Position numbers and translations under genes: made by a program. Of a DNA stretch of 35,214 nt, positions 8,052-15,423 are shown piece after piece (within the stretch, counting starts at the first letter, position 1; the number at the start of each line of letters is the position of its first letter). This DNA comes from a virus. The notes beneath the pieces were generated by a model that was not told the DNA's origin, ran no database searches, and was given only the letters and a program-made list of their open reading frames with translations. Location of the stretch: positions 1 through 35,214 of the IMG/VR virus record IMGVR_UViG_3300034082_002107; one strand, written 5' to 3'.

Positions 8052-8369
8052 ATGAAAGAATACATTAAAAAACAAATTGGGAACATTAAACAGTTTTCAT
8101 TCGCCGAGATGACTTCCAATAGTTCAGGAAAAACATCAGGAAGTGGAACTGCGGGTCTTTATATTGTTTTTATCGGAGGTTTGACATTCCTTATGGGTTG
8201 TATTGATAAAATGTTTTTAAACAAGGATATTGACGTTATAACACAATCAATAATTCTTGTTGGAATCGGAGCAACTCTTTTAGGATATAGAAAATCAAAA
8301 GATAATTCTGAAGAACCTAAGGTAGAAGAAGTAACAGAAACTACTGAAGAAAGTGAAACTATAAACTAG
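8052..8369 (+). CDS. Conserved small membrane protein
   Basis: 105 residues. An amphipathic N-terminus (MKEYIKKQIGNIKQFSFAEM) leads to a Ser/Gly linker and two hydrophobic helices: TAGLYIVFIGGLTFLMGCID and ITQSIILVGIGATLLGY. The tail is acidic (EEPKVEEVTETTEESE). The hairpin topology with a charged tail recalls holins, but nothing else supports that. Its stop interlocks with the convergent gene (CTAG at 8366-8369). Confidence 0.7.
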   Translation: MKEYIKKQIGNIKQFSFAEMTSNSSGKTSGSGTAGLYIVFIGGLTFLMGCIDKMFLNKDIDVITQSIILVGIGATLLGYRKSKDNSEEPKVEEVTETTEESETIN

Positions 8370-8962
8370 TTCCACCAACTTTCAATATTTTCACTCAAGA
8401 TTTTGAAAAGTAATTTCCTTGCTCTTTCGTGATTGTATCTTCCAATATTCAAGGCAATTCTTGATTTAACTTCGTATGAAGTTAAGTCCTCGTTGTCGAT
8501 TTTAAAAATATGATATTTTTTATCAGTAACAATTTTCTTGTAAACCAATGGATATTTTTTGAAAAAATCATTTAAGTTTTCTTTTTTCAAAAGTGTCTCC
8601 ATATAATAACCACCCAATACATCTTCAATATCATCACCTGTTGGAACAAAGAAAAAATCTTTATCCTCGTAGTCCATATATTCCATTATATAAAACTCTT
8701 CCTGAACTTTTTCCATCAGTTTAACACACAACATCATCCTTTTAGCGTCAAGTTCTGAATTGACGTGAAATCCTTTTTCTTTAATGTACTTAGACTGTTT
8801 TTCTAACTTAAATTTGAATACCTCAAAAATATAATGGTCGTCCCAATCACGGTCTTTCCAAATCACAGGAAACCACTTAATTAAATTACCGACAGATGTA
8901 GAAAAGTTTCTAACGGGATTTTTAAAATATTTCCAAATAAAATCACTTAGTTTTTCTTTCAT
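8366..8962 (-). CDS. Conserved phage protein with W-RDRDWD motif
   Basis: 198 residues. The N-terminal region is rich in aromatic residues (FIWKYFKNPVRNF), followed by WFPVIWKDRDWDDHYIFEVF and a helical block KFKLEKQSKYIKE. I recognise the 'RDWD..(Y/F)' block as typical of a widespread phage hypothetical family. The C-terminal helix HERARKLLFKILSENIESWW closes it. Function unknown. Its start overlaps the stop of the upstream gene (ATGA). Confidence 0.75.
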   Translation of the reverse strand: MKEKLSDFIWKYFKNPVRNFSTSVGNLIKWFPVIWKDRDWDDHYIFEVFKFKLEKQSKYIKEKGFHVNSELDAKRMMLCVKLMEKVQEEFYIMEYMDYEDKDFFFVPTGDDIEDVLGGYYMETLLKKENLNDFFKKYPLVYKKIVTDKKYHIFKIDNEDLTSYEVKSRIALNIGRYNHERARKLLFKILSENIESWWN

Positions 8963-9165
8963 AATTCAAGAATTGTTTTCTTACTGATTAAACTTTTATT
9001 TAAAAAGACAATACTACAATCAAAGTCCAAAGAATATTTTATTAATTCTTCAGAATCTTGATACTTTTTAACATAAAAATCAATCAGATTTTCGGCAGAT
9101 TGAATTTGTCCAAAGTGGGTAATCGAACCAATTACCTTACGTATCCATTGAAAGTCCCTATCCAT
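8959..9165 (-). CDS. Small conserved phage protein
   Basis: 68 residues from MDRDFQWIRKVIGSI. Five upstream in-frame codons read YICP because they are the promoter TATATTTGTCCT, so the start at 9165 is preferred. The body is helical (SAENLIDFYVKKYQD). It is coupled to the next gene by a 4-nt ATGA overlap. I know similar short 'WI.KVI.S....EQ...C.NLI' proteins from phage genomes, without function. Confidence 0.7.
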   Translation of the reverse strand: MDRDFQWIRKVIGSITHFGQIQSAENLIDFYVKKYQDSEELIKYSLDFDCSIVFLNKSLISKKTILEL

Positions 9166-9169
9166 AGGA

Positions 9170-9177
9170 CAAATATA
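9170..9177 (-). promoter_or_regulatory. Bacteroidota-type -7 promoter element (TATATTTG)
   Basis: TATATTTG followed by TCCT and the ATG, identical to the arrangement before the CAP-domain gene at 17412. It decides the start codon of the 68-residue gene. Confidence 0.6.
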
Positions 9178-9188
9178 CATAATCTTTT

Positions 9189-9572
9189 TTAATTATACAA
9201 CAACTCAGTTAATTGCGGATTACTTTTTTCGTACATACGTATCATAATTCCAGCTTCAGAGTTTGAGAAGTTTTCTTGAGATGTGGTATTATACCCTCTC
9301 AACTTGATATTTCTTTGACGAGCAAACTCGTGAACCCATTCGTGAGCAACAGTTCTTAAAATGTCAATTAACATTCTTCCACCAGCAAGAACTTTAATTT
9401 TACCAGGAATTTCACCACCTGTAGTCATTCCTCCAAAACGTTCGCCAAGAAGATGAATGTCAATGTCTGTCTTAAGTGGAGAGTTTTTTTGACAAAATCT
9501 CAAGAAGTCCTGAATAACATTTATTTGTTCAGAACCAAGTCCACTAGATTTATCATATAAATTTACTTTCAT
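9189..9572 (-). CDS. Putative zinc metallopeptidase (HEWVHE)
   Basis: 127 residues. The core LRTVAHEWVHEFARQ has the zincin HExxH signature (His, Glu, His) at about residues 77-81, and the downstream SEAGIMIR offers a Glu as third ligand. The N-terminal half has beta character (KTDIDIHLLGERFGGMTTGGEI) leading to the active-site helix, as in compact SprT-like or phage M-type peptidases. It may process virion or host proteins, or be a DNA-associated protease. It carries no capsid leader. TATTTAT lies 7 nt upstream of the ATG. Confidence 0.75.
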   Translation of the reverse strand: MKVNLYDKSSGLGSEQINVIQDFLRFCQKNSPLKTDIDIHLLGERFGGMTTGGEIPGKIKVLAGGRMLIDILRTVAHEWVHEFARQRNIKLRGYNTTSQENFSNSEAGIMIRMYEKSNPQLTELLYN

Positions 9573-9579
9573 CTTAACA

Positions 9580-9586
9580 ATAAATA
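9580..9586 (-). promoter_or_regulatory. TATTTAT start-proximal element
   Basis: 7 nt before the ATG of the HEWVHE protein. It shows that the TATTTAT class is not restricted to leader-peptide genes. Confidence 0.45.
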
Positions 9587-9613
9587 TCTTATATTTCTTT
9601 TGTATATATAATT

Positions 9614-9883
9614 ATGAAAAAGAGTTTTTTTGAAAAAGTCTTAAATAAAACAAATAAACAAGACATCGACCAATGGTTTGGTGAAAATTCCGAAATCAAA
9701 GTTACGGAATTTTCTCATTCAATTAGTCAGAAAAAAAATATTTTATCAGTTAAATTATACCCATCAAATTATGAATATGCTATCGAACTTTTTCCGGAAG
9801 GCCTGGAAATTCTTGTCTTACATACTATCAAAAGTCTTTCACTTCCTGAGGATTATATATTAACAACATCTATAGAACACTAA
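9614..9883 (+). CDS. Hypothetical protein
   Basis: 89 residues, MKKSFFEKVLNKTNKQDIDQW at the start, then alternating beta-like strands (NILSVKLYPS, YAIELFPEGLEILVLHT). No family is recognised. It ends 3 nt before the DUF6915-like gene, with which it probably shares a message. Confidence 0.6.
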   Translation: MKKSFFEKVLNKTNKQDIDQWFGENSEIKVTEFSHSISQKKNILSVKLYPSNYEYAIELFPEGLEILVLHTIKSLSLPEDYILTTSIEH

Positions 9884-9886
9884 ATT

Positions 9887-10240
9887 ATGGCGCATCCAAT
9901 AATCCATGCAAAATCATCCGTTAAAAAATTCGGAGGGAAATGGGAAGATTATATCCATTTACACGAATGGTTAGATGAAACAAAAGGTTGGTACGGACAT
10001 TCATCACACAGAATGTTTCGACACCACTCTGAGGGTATATTTGAAATGGAACAACGTTTTGGTGCTGAATTTAAAAATAGTGATGGGAAAACTGTATACA
10101 CCCGTTATGTTGGTGAACAACATGTAATGGAAGATTGTAACGGATATATCCCATCGGCAAAAGAATGGGTGTTAGCATTAGAAAATAAACAAAGACCTTT
10201 ATGGATGATTAAAACCATGAAGTTAGAAATTGATGATTGA
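9887..10240 (+). CDS. DUF6915-like conserved phage protein
   Basis: 117 residues. Diagnostic blocks: MAHPIIHAKSSVKKFGG, DYIHLHEWLDETK, HRMFRHHSEGIFEMEQRFG, DGKTVYTRYVGEQHVMEDCN and IPSAKEWV. It is rich in His, which may form a metal site (several His plus GEQH and ED). This is the family I know as DUF6915, found across phages and some bacteria; no function is assigned. It ends 11 nt before the start of the next gene. Confidence 0.8.
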   Translation: MAHPIIHAKSSVKKFGGKWEDYIHLHEWLDETKGWYGHSSHRMFRHHSEGIFEMEQRFGAEFKNSDGKTVYTRYVGEQHVMEDCNGYIPSAKEWVLALENKQRPLWMIKTMKLEIDD

Positions 10241-10247
10241 TATTTAT
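10241..10247 (+). promoter_or_regulatory. TATTTAT start-proximal element
   Basis: TATTTAT followed by TATT and the ATG at 10252. It lies directly after the stop of the DUF6915-like gene, so the downstream gene can be transcribed on its own. Confidence 0.45.
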
Positions 10248-10251
10248 TATT

Positions 10252-10950
10252 ATGAAAGAATTATTAAATAACCCTGAAACTATAAAAAATTTTAAACTTT
10301 TACATTATATCCTATTAAGTAATGGTCTTACTCGTGTCAGTAATGACTTTTATGTTGATTACGACGGGAATGTTGATTATCACTTCTCACCTTGGACTAA
10401 TAAAGGTGGAGCTTATGATATTATACCTAATAAATTATTTGATTTTTTAGATAATTTTTTTGACACTATTAAAGATGAAGTTTTAGATTCATTAGAAGGT
10501 GATGGTGATTCTAGAGCAACGGTGTCATGTGAGTATTCAACAACAGACAAAACTTTAATAATTGAAGAAAATATTCAAACTATGGGTTATGAATCATATT
10601 ACCAAGAGTTTGAAATTGACGAAAAGGAATTACTTGAAGATATGGTTCAGTGGAAAGAAGATGGTAAACTTAAAATTAGTGTTAATTTTAGCGGTGATGG
10701 TGATTCAGGTTATATTGATGACGTTGGTCTAATCAATGATAGTGATGACAAACATTATGAATTTACAGCGGTTTGGGAAAATAAGTTATACAACATTTTG
10801 GAACAAAATCATGGTGGATGGGAAATAAATGAAGGCTCTGAGGGAACATTTATAATTAACAATGAAAACCAAACTATAGAACTAGATTTTCGTATGAATG
10901 TTGAAGAATCCTCAACAGGTTACGAATTTAAACACCAATTTGAGTTTTAA
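10252..10950 (+). CDS. DUF6878-like phage protein
   Basis: 232 residues from MKELLNNPETIK. An earlier in-frame ATG would overlap the previous gene and the TATTTAT element. The C-terminal half has the pattern ISVNFSGDGDSGYIDD, then YNILEQNHGGWEINEGSEG and an E-rich closing strand. I recognise this 'SG.GDSG.IDD ... GGWE.N.G..G' signature from phage proteins labelled DUF6878 (memory, not searched). The N-terminal half is acidic and unrecognised. The stop interlocks with that of the convergent gene (TTAA). Confidence 0.7.
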   Translation: MKELLNNPETIKNFKLLHYILLSNGLTRVSNDFYVDYDGNVDYHFSPWTNKGGAYDIIPNKLFDFLDNFFDTIKDEVLDSLEGDGDSRATVSCEYSTTDKTLIIEENIQTMGYESYYQEFEIDEKELLEDMVQWKEDGKLKISVNFSGDGDSGYIDDVGLINDSDDKHYEFTAVWENKLYNILEQNHGGWEINEGSEGTFIINNENQTIELDFRMNVEESSTGYEFKHQFEF

Positions 10951-11264
10951 TAAACCTGAATAGTTCTTTGTGGTCTGTCGTCACCAAAGTCAGGACAGAA
11001 ATAGGTATTATTACCATCGTGGTAAATTGTTCCACCAACTCCATTAGGAATTTTGTGTTTTTCATGGAATTTTTCATCCAAATCTATTTGGTAATTCCCA
11101 TCATGAATTAAAAAACATAAATTTTCATAACCACACTTATATTGTTGGTCTTTGTTTTTATGTCTCATAAATTCGTCAAAAGACATTACATATCTCGCAT
11201 CTTCGTTAATGTGTCTTTTAACGATGTATTCTAATTGACTTTCTGTAATAATAAACTTTTTCAT
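10947..11264 (-). CDS. Leader-peptide protein, 'IITESQL' type
   Basis: 105 residues. The leader KKFIITESQLEYIVKRHINE joins features of the two main leader types (TESQ and VKR) and ends in I-N-E at residues 19-21. The body is small and polar, with Cys, Tyr and Gly (KCGYENLCFLIHDG, GVGGTIYHDGNNTYFCPDFG). Three Cys and several His could bind metal or form disulfides. TATTTAT lies 5 nt upstream. It is downstream of the PPK2-SleB gene on the same strand (14 nt gap) but has its own element. Confidence 0.75.
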   Translation of the reverse strand: MKKFIITESQLEYIVKRHINEDARYVMSFDEFMRHKNKDQQYKCGYENLCFLIHDGNYQIDLDEKFHEKHKIPNGVGGTIYHDGNNTYFCPDFGDDRPQRTIQVY

Positions 11265-11269
11265 ATCTT

Positions 11270-11276
11270 ATAAATA
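11270..11276 (-). promoter_or_regulatory. TATTTAT start-proximal element
   Basis: Lies in the 14-nt gap between the PPK2-SleB gene's stop and the ATG at 11264, so the downstream leader gene appears to have its own promoter. Confidence 0.5.
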
Positions 11277-11278
11277 TA

Positions 11279-12940
11279 TCAAACAATTGGTTTATAAAAT
11301 TTATGATTTCCGATTGTTGTAGTGTATTTTAATTTGGAATAATCCCAACTTGGTTTAATTGACGTTGTATGGTAAAATTCAGCACCTTTTGTATTATCAG
11401 TACCTTTCTTTTTAATATAATTTTTAACAAGGTTTTGAGCGGTTTCCCAAGCGGAACCATCCTTAGGGTTTTTTAAAATAGATTTATTTATCTTATTTAA
11501 AAAATTATCAGTAGTTGTATCATTCCAAATTGAAAATTGTTTTTTTTGTAAAACAACATCTTTTGGCGATTTTTTTAGACTATCTGCTCTATTTCTAATA
11601 ACATTTGCAACTGCTTTCATTCCTTCAGAACCTTCTCCTCTAGCCTCCCCCCATATGGTTGCGGCAACAATTAAATCATCTTTAGTTAAATTGTCTTTTT
11701 CTATTGGTTTTATTGTTTTTACCATTTTCTTAGCGCCGTCAATAACACCTTCTTTTGATTTATCACTAGCACCCGTCAACTTGTTAACGTCATCCCAAAA
11801 AGTATCTGAGTTTTGATTTTGTTTTATACCCATAATTTTATTCACATCATCAAAAACTGATTGTTCGTTAACATTTGGTTTTAAAACCGTCATTGCTTCA
11901 GGAAAATCTTTATTTAAAACATCTTCGTCTTTATTATCGTAAGGAATATTTTGTAAAACGTATCTAATTGAATTTAAACCTGAAATTTTCTTATCATTAG
12001 AATCTAAAACAACCCAAGGGTGGTTAACTGTTGATGTCTTATCAAAAAGTTTTTGTTTATACTCTGTGAACTTTTCCCATACATCTTGCATCTTTTCATC
12101 ATTCTCAGAATACTTCCAATATTTCAATGGTGACTTTTGTCTGAAATCAAATCTTTTAGCCTGAGTTTCTTTATCTATTGAGAACCAAAGTTTAAATAGA
12201 TAATCACCATCAACAACCAATGATTCTTCAAAGTCCTGAACATTATCCATAAAGTCCTCATACTCTTCTGAAGAACCGTAACCCATTACAGGTTCAACTA
12301 AACCTCTATTATACCAACTTCTATCAAAGAAGTTTATCTTACCTTTCTCAATTTGATTTCTGTATCTATCCCACCAGTTTTTTCTTTCGTCAGGTGTCGG
12401 AATGCCAAGAGCAATAACTTTATAATATCTTGGATTTAAGTTTTCAGTAAACTTTTTAATTGTTGAACCTTTACCTGCTGAATCTCTCCCTTCAAAAACA
12501 ATAATAACAGTTTTACCTGTTTGTTTTAACCATTCTTGTAATTTTAAAAGTTCAACCTGTAAGAAAAATATTTCTTTCTTGTAAATGTCTTTATCTAAAA
12601 TTGACGGTTCCTCTTCGGGACTAACAACTTCTTTTTTAGTTTTTCTTTTTTCTAATGACTTAGTTAGTTGTTTAAAAAATTCAAAAACATTAATATCCTT
12701 ATTACCTTTTAATTTCAAAGTTTTTAAAATACCTCTTGTAAGTAATCCAAAATCAACTAACCCTTCTTTTGAATATTCTTCAATCTTATTAATAAATTTT
12801 TGAATTTGAGCACTATATACTTTGTTGTCTTTTAAAATTGCAACGAGAGATTTAACCTCAGGGCTATACTTTGGTTTGTCAGCTTCTGTCAAACCCATAT
12901 TATTTTTTATCTTACTAACTTCAGTTAATAAATTCCTCAT
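11279..12940 (-). CDS. Polyphosphate kinase 2 fused to SleB-like cell-wall hydrolase, with leader peptide
   Basis: 553 residues in three parts. (1) Leader MRNLLTEVSKIKNNMGLTE with L-T-E at 5-7 and 17-19. (2) PPK2 domain about residues 110-335: Walker A GRDSAGKGS (151-159), Walker B DRSWYNRG (206-213), lid residues KRFDFRQKSPLKYWK; PPK2 transfers phosphate between polyphosphate and nucleotides. (3) Hydrolase_2/SleB domain about 420-550: IWGEARGEGSEGMKAVANVI with the catalytic Glu motif GEARGE (431-436), QFSIW, GAEFYHT and a closing IGNHKFYK; SleB-type enzymes cut the glycan of peptidoglycan. A linker holds two copies of a DDVNK(I/L) motif (365-370 and 383-388). TATTTAT lies 4 nt upstream. I know of no described PPK2-SleB fusion. 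Confidence 0.9.
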   Translation of the reverse strand: MRNLLTEVSKIKNNMGLTEADKPKYSPEVKSLVAILKDNKVYSAQIQKFINKIEEYSKEGLVDFGLLTRGILKTLKLKGNKDINVFEFFKQLTKSLEKRKTKKEVVSPEEEPSILDKDIYKKEIFFLQVELLKLQEWLKQTGKTVIIVFEGRDSAGKGSTIKKFTENLNPRYYKVIALGIPTPDERKNWWDRYRNQIEKGKINFFDRSWYNRGLVEPVMGYGSSEEYEDFMDNVQDFEESLVVDGDYLFKLWFSIDKETQAKRFDFRQKSPLKYWKYSENDEKMQDVWEKFTEYKQKLFDKTSTVNHPWVVLDSNDKKISGLNSIRYVLQNIPYDNKDEDVLNKDFPEAMTVLKPNVNEQSVFDDVNKIMGIKQNQNSDTFWDDVNKLTGASDKSKEGVIDGAKKMVKTIKPIEKDNLTKDDLIVAATIWGEARGEGSEGMKAVANVIRNRADSLKKSPKDVVLQKKQFSIWNDTTTDNFLNKINKSILKNPKDGSAWETAQNLVKNYIKKKGTDNTKGAEFYHTTSIKPSWDYSKLKYTTTIGNHKFYKPIV

Positions 12941-12944
12941 ACTG

Positions 12945-12951
12945 ATAAATA
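12945..12951 (-). promoter_or_regulatory. TATTTAT element of the PPK2-SleB gene
   Basis: TATTTAT, then CAGT and the ATG. The 4-nt spacing is the shortest class. Confidence 0.5.
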
Positions 12952-12990
12952 CTTTTTAATAAGTATTTTGTAAATTAATATAAACCACAA

Positions 12991-13010
12991 ATCCCCTCAT
13001 TAGAGGGGAT
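12991..13010 (-). terminator. Hairpin terminator
   Basis: Perfect 8-bp stem ATCCCCTC/GAGGGGAT with loop ATTA, directly after the stop of the 54-residue membrane gene. The longer T-run is on the plus side, so it may work in both directions. Confidence 0.6.
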
Positions 13011-13014
13011 TTTT

Positions 13015-13179
13015 TTATTCTTTAATCTCTTTCATCAACTTACCCCACAAGACTGTCTGTAATAGGATAAGACCAACACTTAAAACAAATACAGGTAATG
13101 ATGGTGAGTTAATCATTAATACAACTGATAATACAAGAGCGAACATTGCTGAAGTCAATTTTAGTTTTAAGTTTTTCAT
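13015..13179 (-). CDS. Small two-helix membrane protein
   Basis: 54 residues from MKNLKLKLTSAMFALVL. Two hydrophobic segments, LTSAMFALVLSVVLMI and LPVFVLSVGLILLQTVLW, are joined by a short NSPS turn, and the tail is charged (KLMKEIKE). The start is fixed by the TATATTTG promoter 25 nt upstream, which rules out the longer reading frame through the terminator. It could be a holin-like hairpin; no other evidence exists. Confidence 0.65.
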   Translation of the reverse strand: MKNLKLKLTSAMFALVLSVVLMINSPSLPVFVLSVGLILLQTVLWGKLMKEIKE

Positions 13180-13204
13180 AGTGATGTTGGTGTTAATTGT
13201 TCTA

Positions 13205-13212
13205 CAAATATA
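13205..13212 (-). promoter_or_regulatory. Bacteroidota-type -7 promoter element (TATATTTG)
   Basis: TATATTTG about 25 nt upstream of the ATG at 13179, just inside the terminator of the upstream gene. Unlike most copies, it leaves a normal short 5' leader. Confidence 0.5.
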
Positions 13213-13217
13213 AACAA

Positions 13218-13241
13218 AAAAACTCCCGATTGGGAGTTTTT
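13218..13241 (-). terminator. Hairpin terminator of the leader gene 13259-13693
   Basis: Stem AAAAACTCCC/GGGAGTTTTT with loop GATT, 17 nt after the stop codon, with T-rich sequence on the minus strand following it. Confidence 0.7.
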
Positions 13242-13258
13242 CATTATTTTTTTTAAAA

Positions 13259-13693
13259 TTAACGTCTTCTAATGTGTCTTCTGATACTCTCAGCCATTGG
13301 GTCTCTTGGTTCTTCATCTTGCATGTCACCCATAGGAGTTTCCATACCTGTAAAATTTTCATCAGAATCATAAGAATTATATTCTTCTTCATCTGAATTC
13401 ATTTGATTACTTTCGTAATCTTGGATGATAGACTTAAGTTCCATTGCCTCTTGTTCTTTTCCTTCAGTATTTCTTAATTGACTATAAAAATCTTTAATAT
13501 AGTCCCATCCTGCAATACCTAAAAGTGCAATAGTTGTTCCAACCATTGTTGCAATTGCTCCACCAGTACTCATGGCTTCAGGATTAAAGAAGTTTTCAAC
13601 ATCTTCATTAACTCTATTTCTTTTAGTTTCTTTAACTACTGTTTTAATTAATCTAGTTAATTCTGATTCTGATAATCTTACAACTTTTTTCAT
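13259..13693 (-). CDS. Leader-peptide protein with one membrane helix
   Basis: 144 residues. The leader KKVVRLSESELTRLIKTVVKE is a diverged 'RLTESDL' type with Glu22 at the expected position. A hydrophobic segment, about residues 43-63 (TGGAIATMVGTTIALLGIAG), is followed by a helix and a long acidic, Met/Asn-rich tail that ends in the basic cap RRHIRRR. The same plan (leader, membrane segment, charged tail) recurs at 24137 and 25724, so these may be a set of injected membrane proteins (inference). TATTTAT lies 16 nt upstream. Confidence 0.75.
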   Translation of the reverse strand: MKKVVRLSESELTRLIKTVVKETKRNRVNEDVENFFNPEAMSTGGAIATMVGTTIALLGIAGWDYIKDFYSQLRNTEGKEQEAMELKSIIQDYESNQMNSDEEEYNSYDSDENFTGMETPMGDMQDEEPRDPMAESIRRHIRRR

Positions 13694-13709
13694 TTTTTTT
13701 TGTTTTATT

Positions 13710-13716
13710 ATAAATA
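13710..13716 (-). promoter_or_regulatory. TATTTAT element, long-spacing class
   Basis: TATTTAT, then AATAAAAC and an A-rich stretch to the ATG, 16 nt in total. The gene at 22648 has the same AATAAAAC sequence after its element. Confidence 0.45.
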
Positions 13717-13727
13717 TACATTAATTT

Positions 13728-14777
13728 TTATTTTTCCCAATATTTTGTACCACAAAGTCCTAACCATCTTTGCATCACATCATATAATTCTTCAGATTCA
13801 TATACCATCCCTAATTTTATACCCTTAGGTAGTTTTGCGGTTTCCACTGGTTCAGGTTCTTTAGTTAATGTAACAACAACAGGACCTGTAGGCTTTGATA
13901 TTAATGGAACACTACTTTTTAAATATCCATTTAACTTAACTATTAATTTTGTAGAATCAGAAATATATAACGGATTAAAATCTAAAAGGATTTCATAACC
14001 ACCTATTTCAGTTAAATTTTTATTTATATCAACTTTACTATTAATTGCTGTGTCATCATCAACAATAATCCTTATATTATCTAAAACATCGTCAGTAATT
14101 TCTATTAGTTCTTTAGTTTGGGAATCTTTTAATTGTAACTTAACTTGAATATAATTTTCAAATTTAATAGTTTTAAAAATTTTATCTATTTCTATTGTTT
14201 CCCCTTCTTTTTTTTCTAAATTAAAAACTTTTCGTGAAATTTCATTACCAACATTAACTAATGTTTTATACGTATCATAATCAAATTTAAAAATTCCATT
14301 ATCATCAGTATAAACTTCTTTTGAGCTATCATCTTTTTTGTTTGTAAGAATAACTTTTAAATTACCTATTGGTTTTTTTGATTTTGAATCAATAACCTGT
14401 ATTTTTGCCATTTTTGTGGCGGTAATTGCAACAGTGTTCAATTCACTACCTTGTTTTAAAATAACTTCAACAGATGTTTTTGAATTATCAATAGTAACTG
14501 TTTGTGTTTCGAAACCTACAAAGGCAATTGTTATTTTATCTCCACTAAAATTTTTTAATACAACATTACCATTTGTATCAGTTGCTCCGTTTACTTTATT
14601 AGCGTTATCAGGGTCGTAAACCGTTGCACCAACAATTAATTCTCCTTTATTATCCTTTACAGTTACAGTTAAATTTCTAGGAGTCGACTCGTTTAAAAAA
14701 ATCCTTTTATTAATTTTTGAATTTAATTCTAAAATCCTATTAGTTTCTTCAGATAGTAATTCAAATTTTGTCTTCAT
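13728..14777 (-). CDS. Leader-peptide protein with carboxypeptidase-regulatory-like domain (SusC-type plug-proximal fold)
   Basis: 349 residues. The leader KFELLSEETNRILELNSK ends near FLNE (residues 27-30, L-N-E). Residues 34-120 match the carboxypeptidase-regulatory-like domain of Bacteroidota TonB-dependent receptors: VKDNKGELIVGATVYD, DTNGNVVLKNF, GDKITIAFVGFETQTVTI and ending LNTVAITATK, the usual approach to the plug domain. A second similar beta domain (about 124-200: SKKPIGNLKVILTNKK, TDDNGIFKFDYD) and a third follow. No TonB plug or barrel is present. Its start overlaps the stop of the upstream leader gene (ATGA). It may mimic or bind host surface proteins (inference). Confidence 0.8.
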   Translation of the reverse strand: MKTKFELLSEETNRILELNSKINKRIFLNESTPRNLTVTVKDNKGELIVGATVYDPDNANKVNGATDTNGNVVLKNFSGDKITIAFVGFETQTVTIDNSKTSVEVILKQGSELNTVAITATKMAKIQVIDSKSKKPIGNLKVILTNKKDDSSKEVYTDDNGIFKFDYDTYKTLVNVGNEISRKVFNLEKKEGETIEIDKIFKTIKFENYIQVKLQLKDSQTKELIEITDDVLDNIRIIVDDDTAINSKVDINKNLTEIGGYEILLDFNPLYISDSTKLIVKLNGYLKSSVPLISKPTGPVVVTLTKEPEPVETAKLPKGIKLGMVYESEELYDVMQRWLGLCGTKYWEK

Positions 14778-15355
14778 TTTGTCATCCCCCTTTTAAAGTT
14801 TTGAATTCCCTGTCTAACATTTTGAATTCCTTGTTTAGCGTTTTGAACTTTTTCTTTAGTGTTTTGTGTAACGTCTTGAAATTTATTTTTAACGTTTCCA
14901 ATACCTTGTTTAACATTATTTTTAAAACTTCCGTCTGAATCACTTTTTACTTTTGGGGTTTTTTGTTTTTTAACATCATTCTCGTCAAGTCCCTCATATT
15001 CCTTAAGTACAAAATCACCATAACTATTACAAATATATTCTAAAATTGTTTGTTGTGACGGGTCACTTGTCTGACCCTTTACATATCCCTTTATAAGGGC
15101 GCTTGACCCTTTACTTGTCGCAATAAATTCTACATCCTGTACAATAAATTGGAACGATTCTTTAGTTAAACCTCTTTTTTCAACAATTGTAAAAGTTCTG
15201 TTTTTCATACCAGGTATCTTTGGTCTGATTGAATTATCACCATATAAAAACCTCTTAATTAATTCTTCAGGAGTTTTAGTTAATTTAGATTCTTCAGCAA
15301 TAACCTTATTAACAATGTTAAAAATATCATTTTCGGTTAAATTAATTCTTTTCAT
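14774..15355 (-). CDS. Leader-peptide protein with C-terminal 11-residue amphipathic repeats
   Basis: 193 residues. The leader KRINLTENDIFNIVNKVIAE ends in I-A-E at 19-21. The middle part resembles a small alpha/beta domain (NRTFTIVEKRGLTKE, FIVQDVEFIATSKG). The C-terminus holds tandem 11-residue repeats of the form N(V/A)KQGI(G/Q)N(V/F)(K/R), such as NNVKQGIGNVK, NAKQGIQNVR and QGIQNFKRG. These resemble LEA or apolipoprotein-like amphipathic helices that bind membranes or stay unfolded until bound. It is coupled to the next gene by ATGA and has TATTTAT 8 nt upstream. Confidence 0.75.
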   Translation of the reverse strand: MKRINLTENDIFNIVNKVIAEESKLTKTPEELIKRFLYGDNSIRPKIPGMKNRTFTIVEKRGLTKESFQFIVQDVEFIATSKGSSALIKGYVKGQTSDPSQQTILEYICNSYGDFVLKEYEGLDENDVKKQKTPKVKSDSDGSFKNNVKQGIGNVKNKFQDVTQNTKEKVQNAKQGIQNVRQGIQNFKRGMTK

Positions 15356-15363
15356 ACTAATAT

Positions 15364-15370
15364 ATAAATA
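15364..15370 (-). promoter_or_regulatory. TATTTAT start-proximal element
   Basis: TATTTAT 8 nt before the ATG at 15355. It would drive the two-gene unit 15355-13728. Confidence 0.45.
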
Positions 15371-15423
15371 CTAAAAAAAATAAAAAAAGTTGTTTTTATT
15401 AAAAAGGTTAATTATACTTGAAT

